Assembly (NCBI GenBank): GCA_905331475.1
Contig: CAJNYU010000351.1
Span: forward strand, 2,977 to 66,976
DNA length: 64,000 nucleotides
Reading direction: 5' to 3'
Source: Rotaria socialis
Taxonomy: Eukaryota > Rotifera > Eurotatoria > Philodinida > Philodinidae
In this document: positions 1 through 10,300 of the stretch, in pieces
Layout: the number at the start of each line of letters is the position of its first letter
How positions within the stretch are numbered: position 1 is the stretch's first letter
Program-made: the position numbers and the translations under genes
The notes under the pieces: generated by a model
Database searches by the model: none
Seen by the model: only the letters and a program-made list of their open reading frames with translations
What the model was told of the DNA's origin: nothing

Positions 1-409
1 CACCTCGAATCTTTGGCCATTCCTTCGCCCATGATTCATGGCGCGTTTTGTTGCCGCAAAAAATGTAAATGGCATCCACTTTTGGTAAGCTGTGAATGTC
101 ATTTACAAGGCTTTGCCCTAACGCTCCCGATGAAATTATGAAGGCTTTGCCATCATCAATTTCATTGAGAAATTCGACACACTGCTCTGATGTTGTACAC
201 ACATTCACATCACTTACCACTGCGCGTAATTGTGCCAGTGTGTTTCGGCAATCGCTATTGTTTTCGTCGATGCTGCCATCGACCCAAATCACCAAGTAAT
301 TTTGAGTCATACGACGTCTTGGTGGTATAGCACCCGATAGTGTTGCTCTGTTTAAAGCAGCACTAACGGTTGATTTTGGAACAGTTGATTTGAATTTTTG
401 TCCACTCAT
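1..409 (-). CDS. N-terminal fragment of a bdelloid ART/TPR-type protein, cut by the window edge
   Basis: An open frame of 136 codons runs leftwards from an ATG at 409-407 and leaves the window without a stop, so only the N-terminus is seen. After a basic N-terminal segment comes a module with the order YLVIWVDGSIDENN, a paired-cysteine stretch, FIISSGALGQ and VDAIYIFCGN followed by HESWAKEWPKIRG. From memory of bdelloid proteomes this is the conserved leader of large families in which it precedes NAD:arginine ADP-ribosyltransferase and/or tetratricopeptide (kinesin-light-chain-like) repeats. Those downstream domains lie outside the window, so the enzyme activity cannot be confirmed. The frame is intact here and there is no intron in the visible part. 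Family assignment is by recalled similarity; coding status is well supported. Confidence 0.65.
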   Translation of the reverse strand, partial: MSGQKFKSTVPKSTVSAALNRATLSGAIPPRRRMTQNYLVIWVDGSIDENNSDCRNTLAQLRAVVSDVNVCTTSEQCVEFLNEIDDGKAFIISSGALGQSLVNDIHSLPKVDAIYIFCGNKTRHESWAKEWPKIRG

Positions 410-732
410 ATCGAGTACGTGCTGTTGCTTAATACAAATGATGAATAGCAATGTGCTGTTGAGGCACCAGCCTCGTTTAGATTTATATAGCCTATACCTT
501 ACTTTTTATAGATATCTTTTAAGACGTTAAATGTGGCTATTTTATCTTTTCTCTGTTGATACTCAACAACAGATGCATACCTTATTTCTATTGCAGATAT
601 GTTTATCAGCAAGAAAAGAAAGAATAGAATTAAACTGTCACGAGTTTCATGATTATTTTTTTCCAACTTTCGTTTACTTTTCGTGGTTGCAAGTATTTGA
701 GTGTCGTTGTGAGAATAACTTCGTCTTCTTCA
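410..732. other. Upstream region of the ART/TPR-type gene
   Basis: AT-rich sequence without a supported gene. Short open frames on both strands show no recognisable domain. It presumably holds the 5' UTR and promoter of the leftward gene, but I see no specific element. Confidence 0.4.
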
Positions 733-1110
733 GACAGCAGTGTCATATATCCAACAAATCGGGCATGCCAGAGATACCACGGGAGATGCGGGATACACAA
801 CAACAATACTCCCAGCAAATATAAATATCATAGCTATAGGGAATCCATCAGGCACAATCTGCATATGGTATTGCTGTACAACTCACCGCAACGGCGGAAC
901 CAGAAATGAAGTTCACCACATCATGAAGCAAAGCGAGAGGGTGAGCGCCGAACCACAGGTAGGCACACTAAATCGTAGTCTTTCGTGGATAGAGCCACAT
1001 AGGCAAAACACTAGATATATACTGAATCAGACACAAAAAGGTAAAACAGGCAGGCAACTAACCACGCCAAAAGGCATATTACTCAATGTTGGTGTGCGAC
1101 CACGGTAGAG
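733..1110 (-). repeat. Left copy of a diverged inverted repeat (old mobile element)
   Basis: Read on the minus strand, this stretch matches 1268-1735 on the plus strand over several blocks in the same order: a CTACCG block, CCTGTTTTACCTTTTT, TGTGGCT, GACTACGATTTAG, TTCGGCGCTCACC, a block around ATTTCTGG, and an outer block GCATGCCCGAT...GGATAT.TGACAC. Identity is moderate with indels, judged by eye. The outer block of each copy can be read as a peptide with ACPI followed by a cysteine-containing IYDTA/ICDTC stretch, which hints at a coding origin. GC is clearly above that of the surroundings. The element family is unknown; a telomere-associated retroelement is possible. Confidence 0.6.
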
Positions 1111-1144
1111 GAACACGAAAACACATTAACACATTCACACACTG

Positions 1145-1219
1145 CCACACCCACACTCGGTGTACAGATACGAACGCATCTCTATTACTCGAATTATCAC
1201 TCTAAGATGTGGGTGTGGG
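1145..1219. repeat. Telomere-like repeats at the centre of the inverted pair
   Basis: CCACACCCACACTCGG at 1145-1160 is the complement of a TGTGGGTGTGG run, and two perfect TGTGGG units lie at 1208-1219 on the plus strand. TGTGGG is the reported telomeric unit of bdelloid rotifers. The two runs point away from each other and each leads into one copy of the inverted element, so this is a head-to-head junction with telomere-like DNA in the middle. Confidence 0.55.
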
Positions 1220-1267
1220 TGCATGCATTCAACTTGCGTTTTAAGTAGGTGCGCGTGTTTTCATCGT

Positions 1268-1735
1268 TGTCTACCGCAGCGACGCGCCAATATCGAATGA
1301 TTTGCCTTTTCCACGTGGTTGGCAGTGCGCCTGTTTTTACCTTTTTACCCGTCATCCGCTGTAAATTTAGTATTTCGTTTTTGTGGCTATATTCATGGAT
1401 GACTACGATTTAGCAAGCCGATAATTGTTTCGGCTCTCACCAGCATCGTTCACTGCGTCCTATGATGAACTAATTTCTGGGTTCGCCTTCCCTGTGAGTT
1501 AGACAGCATTGCTGGATGAACGGTTTCCACACTCAATTGTGACCCAAGGATGGGTATTGGCCATAGCCTTCAAATAAAAAAAATGTTGTTCCTCAGTAGC
1601 TCTTCGAAGATACGGCGTCTCTGCGTGAGACGCAGAATGCGCTGAAATAATTTTACATACGCATAGTATTTGTATGTCGGCGTTTCCCTTGGCATCTCAA
1701 GCATGCCCGATATTTCGGATATGTGACACCTGTCA
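1268..1735 (+). repeat. Right copy of the diverged inverted repeat
   Basis: Plus-strand partner of 733-1110, with the shared blocks in the same order. It is about 90 bp longer, mainly through an insertion between the ATTTCTGG block and the outer GCATGCCCGATATTTCGG block. The inner end is joined to TGTGGG repeats through a GT-rich spacer. No intact reading frame remains. Confidence 0.6.
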
Positions 1736-1911
1736 AGATAAAAATAACAATAGCACGAACAAAAAAGGTTTTTTTATTTTATTTTTAAAATAAAACAGAT
1801 ATTTCACTAGATAGAAGTTTTTTTCTACTTGTTTTTGTTCGCCAATCTAAAGTAATATGAAGATATGTAATTACTTTAAGGAAAAAAAAAGAAAAGTGCA
1901 AACATACTTCA

Positions 1912-2396
1912 TTAATCAAGCTGGGTGATATTGTTCTCTCTTTTATTCTTTGATATCACGCAGTCCAGAAAAATCATTAATTGGGCATAACACAAGGCCA
2001 GGTTGGCAATGTCATAGTACGCAGTTGCCTCTATATTATCTGCCAGCGTAACCCTTCAAAAACCATTGCATTCATGCATTCAGTTCTTGCCATGTCTAAG
2101 ATCGATGTACTGACTTTAATTGCAGCGACCATTTTTGTTAGCATTTCCATCATCTCTGGATACACTGCATAAACATAAGCGCGTGCATCCGGTGAAGATA
2201 CTTTCGGATCGTTAAATAAGACATCACCGACTATATAGGGTGATTCAAATCTTTTCAAGATTTTTTGTTTCCTATTAATCTCAGTCTTTGAGTGCTCTTG
2301 ATGCTCGTTGAAAAAGATGGAAAGACGTACTGTTTCCACTGTCAACCAGGCTACAGTGGCAGCAAATAAAATAATTTGGAAAGGCCAAGTTTTCCA
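1912..2396 (-). pseudogene. Decayed minus-strand membrane-protein gene fragment
   Basis: Read leftwards from 2396 there is an open frame without an ATG. It begins with a hydrophobic, probably membrane-spanning segment (FQIILFAATVAWLTVETV) and continues as soluble-looking protein with YIVGDVLFNDPKVSS and YAVYPEMMEMLTKM. The frame ends at a TAA near 2031, but a +1 shift at about 2055 opens a second stretch (ADNIEATAYYDIANLALCYA) that runs to a stop at 1912. Both halves have coding-like composition, so a single frameshifted gene remnant is the simplest reading; a mis-called small exon is the alternative. I do not recognise the family. Confidence 0.35.
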
Positions 2397-2906
2397 TTAA
2401 CTTTAGCCATGTATTTGATAAAACAGTAATTGTTGGCCAAATACAAGTAATAATAAAATTTAATATTACAAGAATAACATTTTTCATCGAGTTTAGCCTT
2501 TGCATTTTATTTGCCAAATTCACCTCTATAAAAAATAAAAAGATGATATCTTAGTCCGACCATAAGATCTCCTTGAGATCCTATGCGAATTCAACCGAGT
2601 TTACAAAACTTCAATGAACATCATGGTATTTCATAGAACCCTATTAAAATTCACTCAGATTTAGCAGATCTCAGTGACCTTAAGTGGAGTTTCTCATACT
2701 TTTCGAGAACAACTAATCAGAGCATTTTGAAACTTTCAGTGTTGACATATCTCGCTGAGTACAGGAAACATTGCCAAAGACTCAAGTTTCTCGAATGCTT
2801 CTTTGTAGAAGATATTGGAATTACAAGGACTAAAAATAATCATCGTATCCACCTTTTCTCACTCACAATGTGTGAGATAACAGTAAAGATCATTTTTTTG
2901 GAGTGT
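2397..2906. other. No recognisable gene
   Basis: AT-rich sequence between two minus-strand coding-like fragments. It could be an intron or decayed sequence of the same gene, but I found no convincing splice pair. Confidence 0.25.
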
Positions 2907-3158
2907 CTATCTTTTTTGATCTTTTACTGCTCGAATGGAAATACCATAATTCTGAGATGGCTCTAATATAGTTGTCTTTTCAACTAGAATTTTGTTTTTT
3001 GTAAATCCTTGCAAAACCAGTTGTAGATCAGCTTTTGAAGAAAACATATAGACACCCCAAAATCGCTCTACTCTGTCCTTAGCGCCTGATAGGGCATATA
3101 AAACTGAGCTCGCCCATTGAATGGATTGATAACAATCAAAATTGTGTTCAATGGTCAT
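2907..3158 (-). pseudogene. Coding-like minus-strand fragment, function unknown
   Basis: An 83-codon open frame whose central part (WASSVLYALSGAKDRVERFW, then VYMFSSKADLQLVLQGFTKN) has balanced amino-acid composition unlike the AT-rich random frames nearby. It lies upstream of, and in the same orientation as, the decayed fragment at 1912-2396, so it may be the 5' part of the same broken gene. No family recognised; it may be fortuitous. Confidence 0.25.
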
Positions 3159-4342
3159 ATTTTGTTTATGTCATTTCAAAAGGATATTTATCCATGCATA
3201 CAAAGGATCATAAATCTGTTTACAATTGATTAAAATACTACTAATTTTATCTATTAATATTTTTCGAAGGAAAAAAATCTCAACAAAATAAGTGAGTATA
3301 CTTATGTCACCAACGAAAAAAGTACTATTAAATCATGATACCCTGAACGATTTAGAAAGATTTTTCTTTTAATTTTAACTCGAATTTGGGTGCTGTATAG
3401 GATGCTGATCACGGATATCAAACTTATTTTCCTTCAAAATATTTTAAAAAATAAAGAGAAAGCATTTTTTACAATAAGTTATTCTAGATCCCAATTTATG
3501 AATGAAGATCATGATTTAGTTGTTTTTGTTGATTAGAAAGAAACGTAAATTTCGATTTATAAATTGATTTAAGTTACAGCGAGAGTCTCTGTAACAGTAT
3601 TGTATTTGTACTTTAAAAAATGTACTCATACTTTCGCCCAAGCACTATAATCGCTCATAACAACTGGATTTTATTGCAGTTGACTCTTATTGTACAAAAA
3701 GAAATATTAAATGTGAAATCACTTACGGTTAATGATATGATGTGTCTTTGGAATAGAAAACAACATTTGGCCACAAAATAGTGTATATGAGAATGTTGTT
3801 AATAGTATAATCCACTTGTGTGATTTTTCTTTGTTTCTTCTGTTCTACCATTTTGCATATAACGTGTCCGACATATACATATGCATCGTTGTTTCTTTTC
3901 TTTCCAGTAAAACGAAAGAACGAAGAAAAACGACTATCCTTTGATTATGTCGATTCGATGACTGCTATGTTTGAGTGGAAAATTATTAGGATACTTTATT
4001 TCAATCCGAATATTCATTTTATGTGAGATAAAGGTTTTTGCAGGATAGAAGAGATGACTAGTCATAGTACCGTGATATATGAACACACAATGAAGTAGTT
4101 GATTAATAATTTCGAAAACAAAATTCAATCATTAAATTGACCAGTGCGTGTGCATAAATAATTCTGTATTTTTCGGTATCAAACTTTTCTAATCTATCAT
4201 CACACCCTTATTATATTTTTCGAGACTAAACTTAAATTTTTACCGTAAAATTTAATTACCATATTTGATCATATAACACAAGAATTATCTTTTATCACAC
4301 ATCATGTTTATTTGTAAAGAAAAATAAGAGAGCAGTCTAATT
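3159..4342. other. Intergenic, no recognisable gene
   Basis: Uniformly AT-rich with short random frames. Nothing found beyond the 3' flank of the haloperoxidase pseudogene at the right end. Confidence 0.4.
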
Positions 4343-5220
4343 TTATTTTCGGAAAACTTCAAATGCCACCTGTCTACCAATTTCTTGCCCTCGTAATGCA
4401 TCACTACGCCAATGCACACCTAAGTATATTCGACTGTCGGCATTTTCTTGTTCAGCTGCTGACAATGAAGCATAACTTCGAAATAGTGCAGGTCGAGGTC
4501 GTCCAGTATTTGAATCTATTGTTTTTCCATTGTATTCATCAGATTGAAACTGAAATGAAATATTGTCTCTATCGTAAAAGCGTCGTGATGCTTCAAAAGT
4601 CGCTGATCCGAATGTTGCATGGCCCGAAACAGATGCTGGAAACGAAGGAGCTCCTAATGGTACCCATTGTGGATCGCGAATACCGATAATAGGTCGCCAA
4701 AAACTATAATAATATTTTTAGCGCTCCATCATAGGTCCATGCAATATCGATACGGGTTTGATCGTTGGTACGTACTGTGCTTGTTTTTGATCCAAATAAT
4801 TTCACCTAATTTAATTCATTTGCAAAAGCTGAAGAATTTAAATAGTTTAGACGCAATAATGGCGAATTACCGACAGCATTGGGTGCGCGGAATTTTGATG
4901 CGAAATCTAGAAAAAATGGTTTAACTTTCCCCCAATGAGGATCGCTAAAACCTTGAATAGGATTGGTTGGGTCCATCTGATGGTAGCCCGGGGTCAATGT
5001 TGGAATGTAGTTTTCATTTATCATACTACCATCAGTTTCTCGACTTTTGAGAATGAATGAGGCAGCTAATTCACCGACGATTAGACCCATGTTAATTTCA
5101 GTTTCTGCTTGATTGCCATATCTTACATGATATATGGCACCATGGATAATAGCAAAAGCACGAGCTGTTCTTGCTGGGTCACACTGTAAAAAAAAAGCGT
5201 AGACTAATAAACGCTTGCCC

Positions 5221-5590
5221 TATCTATAGATATTCATAAACCCTTTAGGGGTTTATGAACTGGAGGGTTTATGAAACCAAGGGTATATGACAAAAAAAAG
5301 GGTATTTTACTTCAAGAGTCAAGGATAAGGGTTTACTATTGTTCGCCAAAGGGTATCTTATTCTACGATTTCAATATAAGGGTTTATTAGTTTCCATGCA
5401 AGGGTATTTTATTCTACGATTTCAATAGAAGGGTTTATTAGTTTTCATGGAAGGGTATTTTATTCTACGGTTTCAATAAAAGGGCTTATTACTTCCTTAA
5501 AAGGGTATTTTATTCTACGGTGAAGGATTTATTGTTCTACTCCATCATCAAGAGGGTTTTTTATTCTTCGTTCAAAGGATTACACTTTTT
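5221..5590. repeat. Left subterminal repeat zone of the transposon
   Basis: At least six loosely spaced units alternate AAGGGTTTATTAGTTT-like and AAGGGTATTTTATTCTACG-like motifs, spaced about 35-60 bp, starting with a small palindrome of ATAAACCCT and AGGGGTTTAT. These resemble transposase-binding arrays. Confidence 0.6.
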
Positions 5591-6589
5591 CAACTGATAT
5601 ATATCATGAAAATTTCTCATATGGCACTTCAAACAATTTAATATAATAAACATGCTAATCCAATCATTTTCTCACAATGCAGCCATTCATGCATCGATGC
5701 ACTTTCCATTTCGTACCTGTTTCGTAAAACATAACGGTATCGCATAGAGGCGCTAATTTCGCTAATCAATTTTGAATCATTTCGAGCCAAACTTCAATCC
5801 GCACATTGTTTAAAAATCAAAATCAGACGGCTTCACGTGAGCAACTTCATACAAAAATTTGAGTTAAGTCAAACGGAAAGATAATATGGTGATTGCGGAT
5901 TTATTCTAAACTCACAGTGGTATTCAGAAAAAAGTTTGTTTTCATATCCATCCAAGAGAACAAATTAAAGTAGGCATTATACTTCAATATATTTATGTTC
6001 TTCCTTTACCTGGTTGAAAATAAGCTCAACATAATGCGAGTAATAACATTCCAAAAATAATTTCAGGTTGTCTTTAGTTTAGGTCAGTCGCCACAGCTAA
6101 TGGAAAATAGGGGTGATTTACTTATATATTTATATCTTTTCTTTACGTCCACTAAAAATGCAAAATGAAAACGGAAGTATTAAAACTTTCTCTCTGATTA
6201 TTTTTTTTTCCGGTCCATTGATACAATGTATTCAAAGTGAATATATCGTTTCACATGTCTTTATAAATCTTATATTTTTCTACCTTTAGTTCAATATCAA
6301 ACATATAATGTAAGTATAAAAATATTTTATAAATAGCTATTTCTTTTTTTTCCATTTAGATTAGTCGAAACTATACATGGGAAACAGCTATGAAGATCGA
6401 TTTCTGACATATGGGACAACCCAGTCAGACAAGCGCCTTAAAAAAAAAGCGTTACAGCGAATACATATTTTGACGCTTTCATGTTGTAAGACGTTAAAAC
6501 ATCTTAAATTTCTTAAAAACGCCGTATTAAATCTTTTTAAAATTCTTTTTGAGGAAATATATTTCTAAAACAAATCTTTCCTAATTTAC

Positions 6590-6735
6590 TTAAATATTTA
6601 AAAAAACAATTTTTATTTCCAAAGAAATAATTTTTTGAATATTTAAAAAAATAATTTTTATTTCCAAAGAAATAATTTTTTGAATATTTAAAAAAATAAT
6701 TTTTATTTCCAAAGAAATAATTTTTTAAATACAAA
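6590..6735. repeat. Tandem repeat, three copies of a 45-bp unit
   Basis: Three nearly identical 45-bp units (core TTTTTATTTCCAAAGAAATA flanked by A/T runs) lie inside the transposon. Because 45 is a multiple of three they read as an open frame with a repeated YFFGNKN peptide on the minus strand, which I regard as an artefact. Confidence 0.8.
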
Positions 6736-6865
6736 ATATTTGAATTTTTTCATGAAAATTAAAAATGTAATAGCAATTGTTCCGCTTAACTTTATATCAT
6801 CTTCAGTTTCCTATAAAATTTTGTTTGATTTAAGTAGCATTTCTTACTTCATCTTGATATCATAC

Positions 6866-6930
6866 GACTGACCGAATGGATAACATCTTGGACTATCAAC
6901 CAATTCATCTCATGATCGAACCTAGGACAA
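6866..6930 (+). other. tRNA-like segment inside the transposon
   Basis: GACCGAATGGATAACATC resembles a tRNA D-arm/A-box, followed by TTGG...CCAA, which can pair as an anticodon stem, and by GATCGAACC, close to a B-box. The acceptor stem cannot be formed and the loop sizes are off, so this is at best a degenerate tRNA or the tRNA-derived head of a SINE captured by the element. Confidence 0.3.
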
Positions 6931-6974
6931 CGCAGTAAGTTCCAAAACCTTAATTTTAATCTGGTAGATATAAG

Positions 6975-7135
6975 TAATAAACCCTTTGGAAGGGTTTATG
7001 AAAGCGTATATAAAAATCAAATACCCTCTCATAAACCCTTAGAAGGGTTTATGAAAGGGTTTATGAAAATTTTGACATACGGTAAAAAGGGTTTAGTCTA
7101 CGTTGCACTTTCATAAACCCTTAAAGGGTTTATTA
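6975..7135. repeat. Right subterminal repeat zone of the transposon
   Basis: Several copies of ATAAACCCTT and AAGGGTTTATGAAAG, partly arranged as small palindromes, mirror the left zone and support one element with symmetric ends. Confidence 0.6.
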
Positions 7136-7371
7136 TTCTACCTTTTTTTTTACAGTGCACCGTGTTCTGGTGAGTTGACAATGGCCGAATCGTAATCATT
7201 TTCACATGTTTCTAACGTTACAAGATTCCACAAGAGAATGGGATCTGTCGAAGATGATTGCATTTTAGCAATGAGCTTATCGATGTATACCTTTAAGAAA
7301 ATGCTACGATCTTTATTACCATTGATCATGGTAACAATTGCAAATGTGAATACAAAGAATGATAACTTCAT

Positions 7372-10300
7372 AATATGATTTGTTTTTAATTCTGTAAACC
7401 TGCAGTTGAATTGATATTATTTATACTACGAAGTGTATCCAGAAAAATCGTAGGGAGATACTACCCAAACAAATCTTTACTTTGCAAGGAATCACTTCCT
7501 CGATAGATCCTATTGTTTATACTGAATAAATAAATGAAAGGAAGTGACTGCATTGTATATCAAATCTCATAGATCAGTGTTTTTATTTTTCATATGATTC
7601 AGCATATACCAGCCAATATTTTTAATAGTCTAATATTGATTCACCATTAGTGCATATGCTGTAAAATCTACTGAGAAATTATATATACTCAAGTTTCAAC
7701 ACCAGTATTTGCTCTAAAACATGATACCAGCTGAGTACTGGGCCATTAAATTTGATGGAACTGCCCCACTGTTACTTACACGCTAATGTCTAATACTGTG
7801 TAAAGCTTCGTAAAGTGCATGATATTTAAGCTAGTTATCAGTAGAAAAAGCGATTGAAATGTTTCACAGACTCATGTTTGAAATAATGATAACAGTTAGA
7901 TCGATGACTTAAGTCTTTTACGAGTCAATTTTTATCTATCGAAACCAAAAGTATGATAAATTCAATAATTTTTTTGCTGTACAGAATACTATAAAAATTT
8001 TCTTGTATAATTTACATCTTCACTGACCATTCATGATTATCAATTATTCAAATTTATTTATATAAATTAAGTATTGTTAAATTCATTCATGTTTCCCAAG
8101 TTTTATTTTCATAAATAGTAACTAATGTTCATTCCACGTTTTCTATTGGTTGGCAGAAATGCAACGTTGTGATCTTTCTGTGCTAGTGAAGCAGTTAGAC
8201 ATTCCTATAATATTATTTTTTTATGAGGAAAGTGATTGGTTTCATCTCAATTATAGACTCTAATTTGTGTGTGAATATGAAAATGGTAACAATCGCACCA
8301 TTTAGCTTGCCATGAAGGTTACGAACTCTAAGAATTCCTTGAGTTTTTGCGCAGATAGAAGTCCTACTTTCAAACAATGTTAACAATTTTGCAGTATGTA
8401 ATATTTATAGGCAATTTAATTGGTCAATAGTGGCTTTATATTGCTTCGAAAATAACCAATTTTTCTATTTCTCACAGTCCGATCTCTCGAAATCTAAGGA
8501 GTTTATTTCATTCTAGATGACAAAGAATCGATATGTTTGCTGGATTTGTATTCAACTCAAGTAAATAAGCAATTGAGAGAAGAGCAGGTTCATAAAATTA
8601 TCTTCGCAAACAAGCGGAATGTGAATGTGAGAGGATGCTGAAATTTATGTTCTTATTGAGGATTTAGGACATCCACTTCGCTTCGTTTTGACAGACGAAA
8701 GTAGTGGTTGACAAAAGCTGTTGAAAATTTCTTCCAATGGAATGCATTCTATTAGCAATGAATTTATGAGTTTGTATGCGAGTAAACCAATTTTTGATTC
8801 TGAGTCATGCCTCGGACTCACTGATCTCTGTATGATTCGTTATCGATCGATGCTTATGGAATGCACCTTTTTTTTTCAAGGTTTCAATTTTGTGTTGCTT
8901 GACGTGCTGCTATCAATTCTTCTTCCTTTCCCTTTTCCCATTTTCATATTTACAAACAGCTTCTTCGTGTATTTTGTCTGTCATTATTGGTAGCTCAGTT
9001 GCCGAAGTCTTCAGAGTAAGCGCTACGACTGACAAGGTAAAATGTGATTTGAAATTAATATTGATTGCCCAAGCCAAATTACATGGACTTATTTCGACGA
9101 GTAGTTCATCGCTGTATAATTGTCTATGTCAGCAACTAACGAGTTTTGGTCTTTGTCACTCAAACAATGCGTCTGCTCTATGTGTTTTATCTTCTCAGCA
9201 ACTAGTTTTCATCATTTCTTTTTCTGTATTTTTATTTGTTGTCAAATTCATCTATAAAATATTGTGATATATCATATATATTATACACCAATAGAATTTA
9301 TCTAGAAATTTAAACAATCGTTTTTCAATCAGTATCGAAGAAGACCAGCAAACAATAACAGAACTACAACACCTTTGAGAATATTCAAATATGCAAACAT
9401 GTGCCTGTTTATGTCTATCCATACAAATATAACTCATACCCGCCAAAAAACACTCGTGCTTTATAACGTTTATTGTTAGACTACTAGCGTGTAGTTCCAA
9501 TATATCCTCAAGTGATGCTTAATGGAGTTTCCGCGACGAAGTTTAAAAGATATGATATGTTGAAATTCGATTCGTAAAGACTCAATGAATTCAAATTTCA
9601 CGGCAGGCTTTCCTAATAATTTTCAAACAAGTAAACCAAATAAACGCAGAGTTTTGGTGATCGATGAGGAACACGGAGGCATATATATTGACGAAAGAAT
9701 AACATTTCCACATACTCTAGCTACTGAGAAAGACAAGTATGTATGAATGAGTCTTACTCTTTAAAAATATTCTATTCCATTGATTGCTACGACATAGTAT
9801 GTTGATGGAAATTCGGTCGACTTAGCTTCTTTAATAAAATTAATTATGATTACGCATGGGTTTCATAAAAGTCGTCTTACGAACAACCGAGAGCGGTTAT
9901 ATGAATGTTGTTTATATTGATCAGTTATGACATCTAAACTCGTCGATTATCATAAGAAGATTCTGAAATTTAAGCAAGCAATTGGACGACTTATGAAATA
10001 AATGTTTATTCAAAAAACAATGCGACTCTCTGTAGATTTATATTTTATAGATTTAGTTTCACCATTTGTTTAGACTTATGTTTACAATGGATATATCTAC
10101 ATCTGTCTTCCGAAGCAATAGTCTGTGCAGCACATATTATATTATTGTCGATTAAATAAATTTGACATGGATTCTACCAGCTTAGATGTTTTCATTCGGC
10201 ACGCATTCATACGTATTTTTCTTCGATTTCTTTCTGTGCTGATGTAGCAAACTTTACATTTTCAGTTGGCTTTATTCTTTACTCATATTTGCTTCACCAT

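Larger units (their letters stand above)
5182..7157. mobile_element. 1976-bp non-autonomous DNA transposon (CACTA/CMC-like) inside the haloperoxidase gene
   Basis: The two ends are inverted repeats. Left begins CACTGTAAAAAAAAAGCGTA; right, read inwards, begins CACTGTAAAAAAAAAGGTAG and stays similar through AATAAAC. The flanks carry CA at 5180-5181 and 7158-7159; deleting the element plus one CA restores the haloperoxidase reading frame, which fixes the borders and suggests a 2-bp target duplication. Both subterminal zones carry many copies of AGGGTTTAT/ATAAACCCT and AAGGGTATTTTATTCTACG-type motifs, as in CACTA elements where such repeats bind the transposase. No transposase frame is present, so it must be mobilised in trans. 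CACTG termini with a 2-bp duplication fit the CACTA-Mirage-Chapaev group, but the family call is tentative. Confidence 0.8.
4343..7371 (-). pseudogene. Vanadium-dependent haloperoxidase / PAP2-type pseudogene, interrupted by a transposon
   Basis: The start ATG is at 7371. A signal-peptide-like N-terminus (MKLSFFVFTFAIVTMINGN) is followed by ILLWNLVTLETCENDYD, typical of the family. The frame is broken at 7158 by the 1976-bp element and resumes at 5179; removing the element and one CA copy restores SPEHGDPARTARAFAIIHGA, the family's conserved helix, in frame. Further on come KPFFLDFASKFRAPNA, FGSKTSTVRTNDQTRIDI, the vanadate-binding SGHATFGSATFE segment and DSRIYLGVHWRSDALRG with the SR...GxHxxxD pattern. 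Two more lesions are visible: an in-frame TAG at 4806-4808, where a sense codon such as GAG would fit the family, and a one-base gain in the A run at 4715-4719 that shifts the frame. The end is at 4343. Working enzymes oxidise halides with peroxide. This copy is dead; it may be of bacterial origin, which is inference. Confidence 0.85.

Noticed and set aside
740-1108. 122-codon plus-strand open frame
   Set aside because: It is antisense to the left copy of the inverted element, and the shared peptide-like block is on the other strand; no domain recognised.
6537-6734. Minus-strand frame with repeated YFFGNKN peptide
   Set aside because: It is produced by three copies of a 45-bp AT-rich tandem repeat inside a transposon.
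5182-7157. Idea that the element is a functional intron of the haloperoxidase gene
   Set aside because: Pairing either GT at the donor end with the single ACAG acceptor gives an out-of-frame product, and the gene carries two other inactivating changes.
8721-9267. Two overlapping hydrophobic plus-strand frames
   Set aside because: T-rich composition explains the hydrophobicity; no splice partners or family, so not annotated as a gene.
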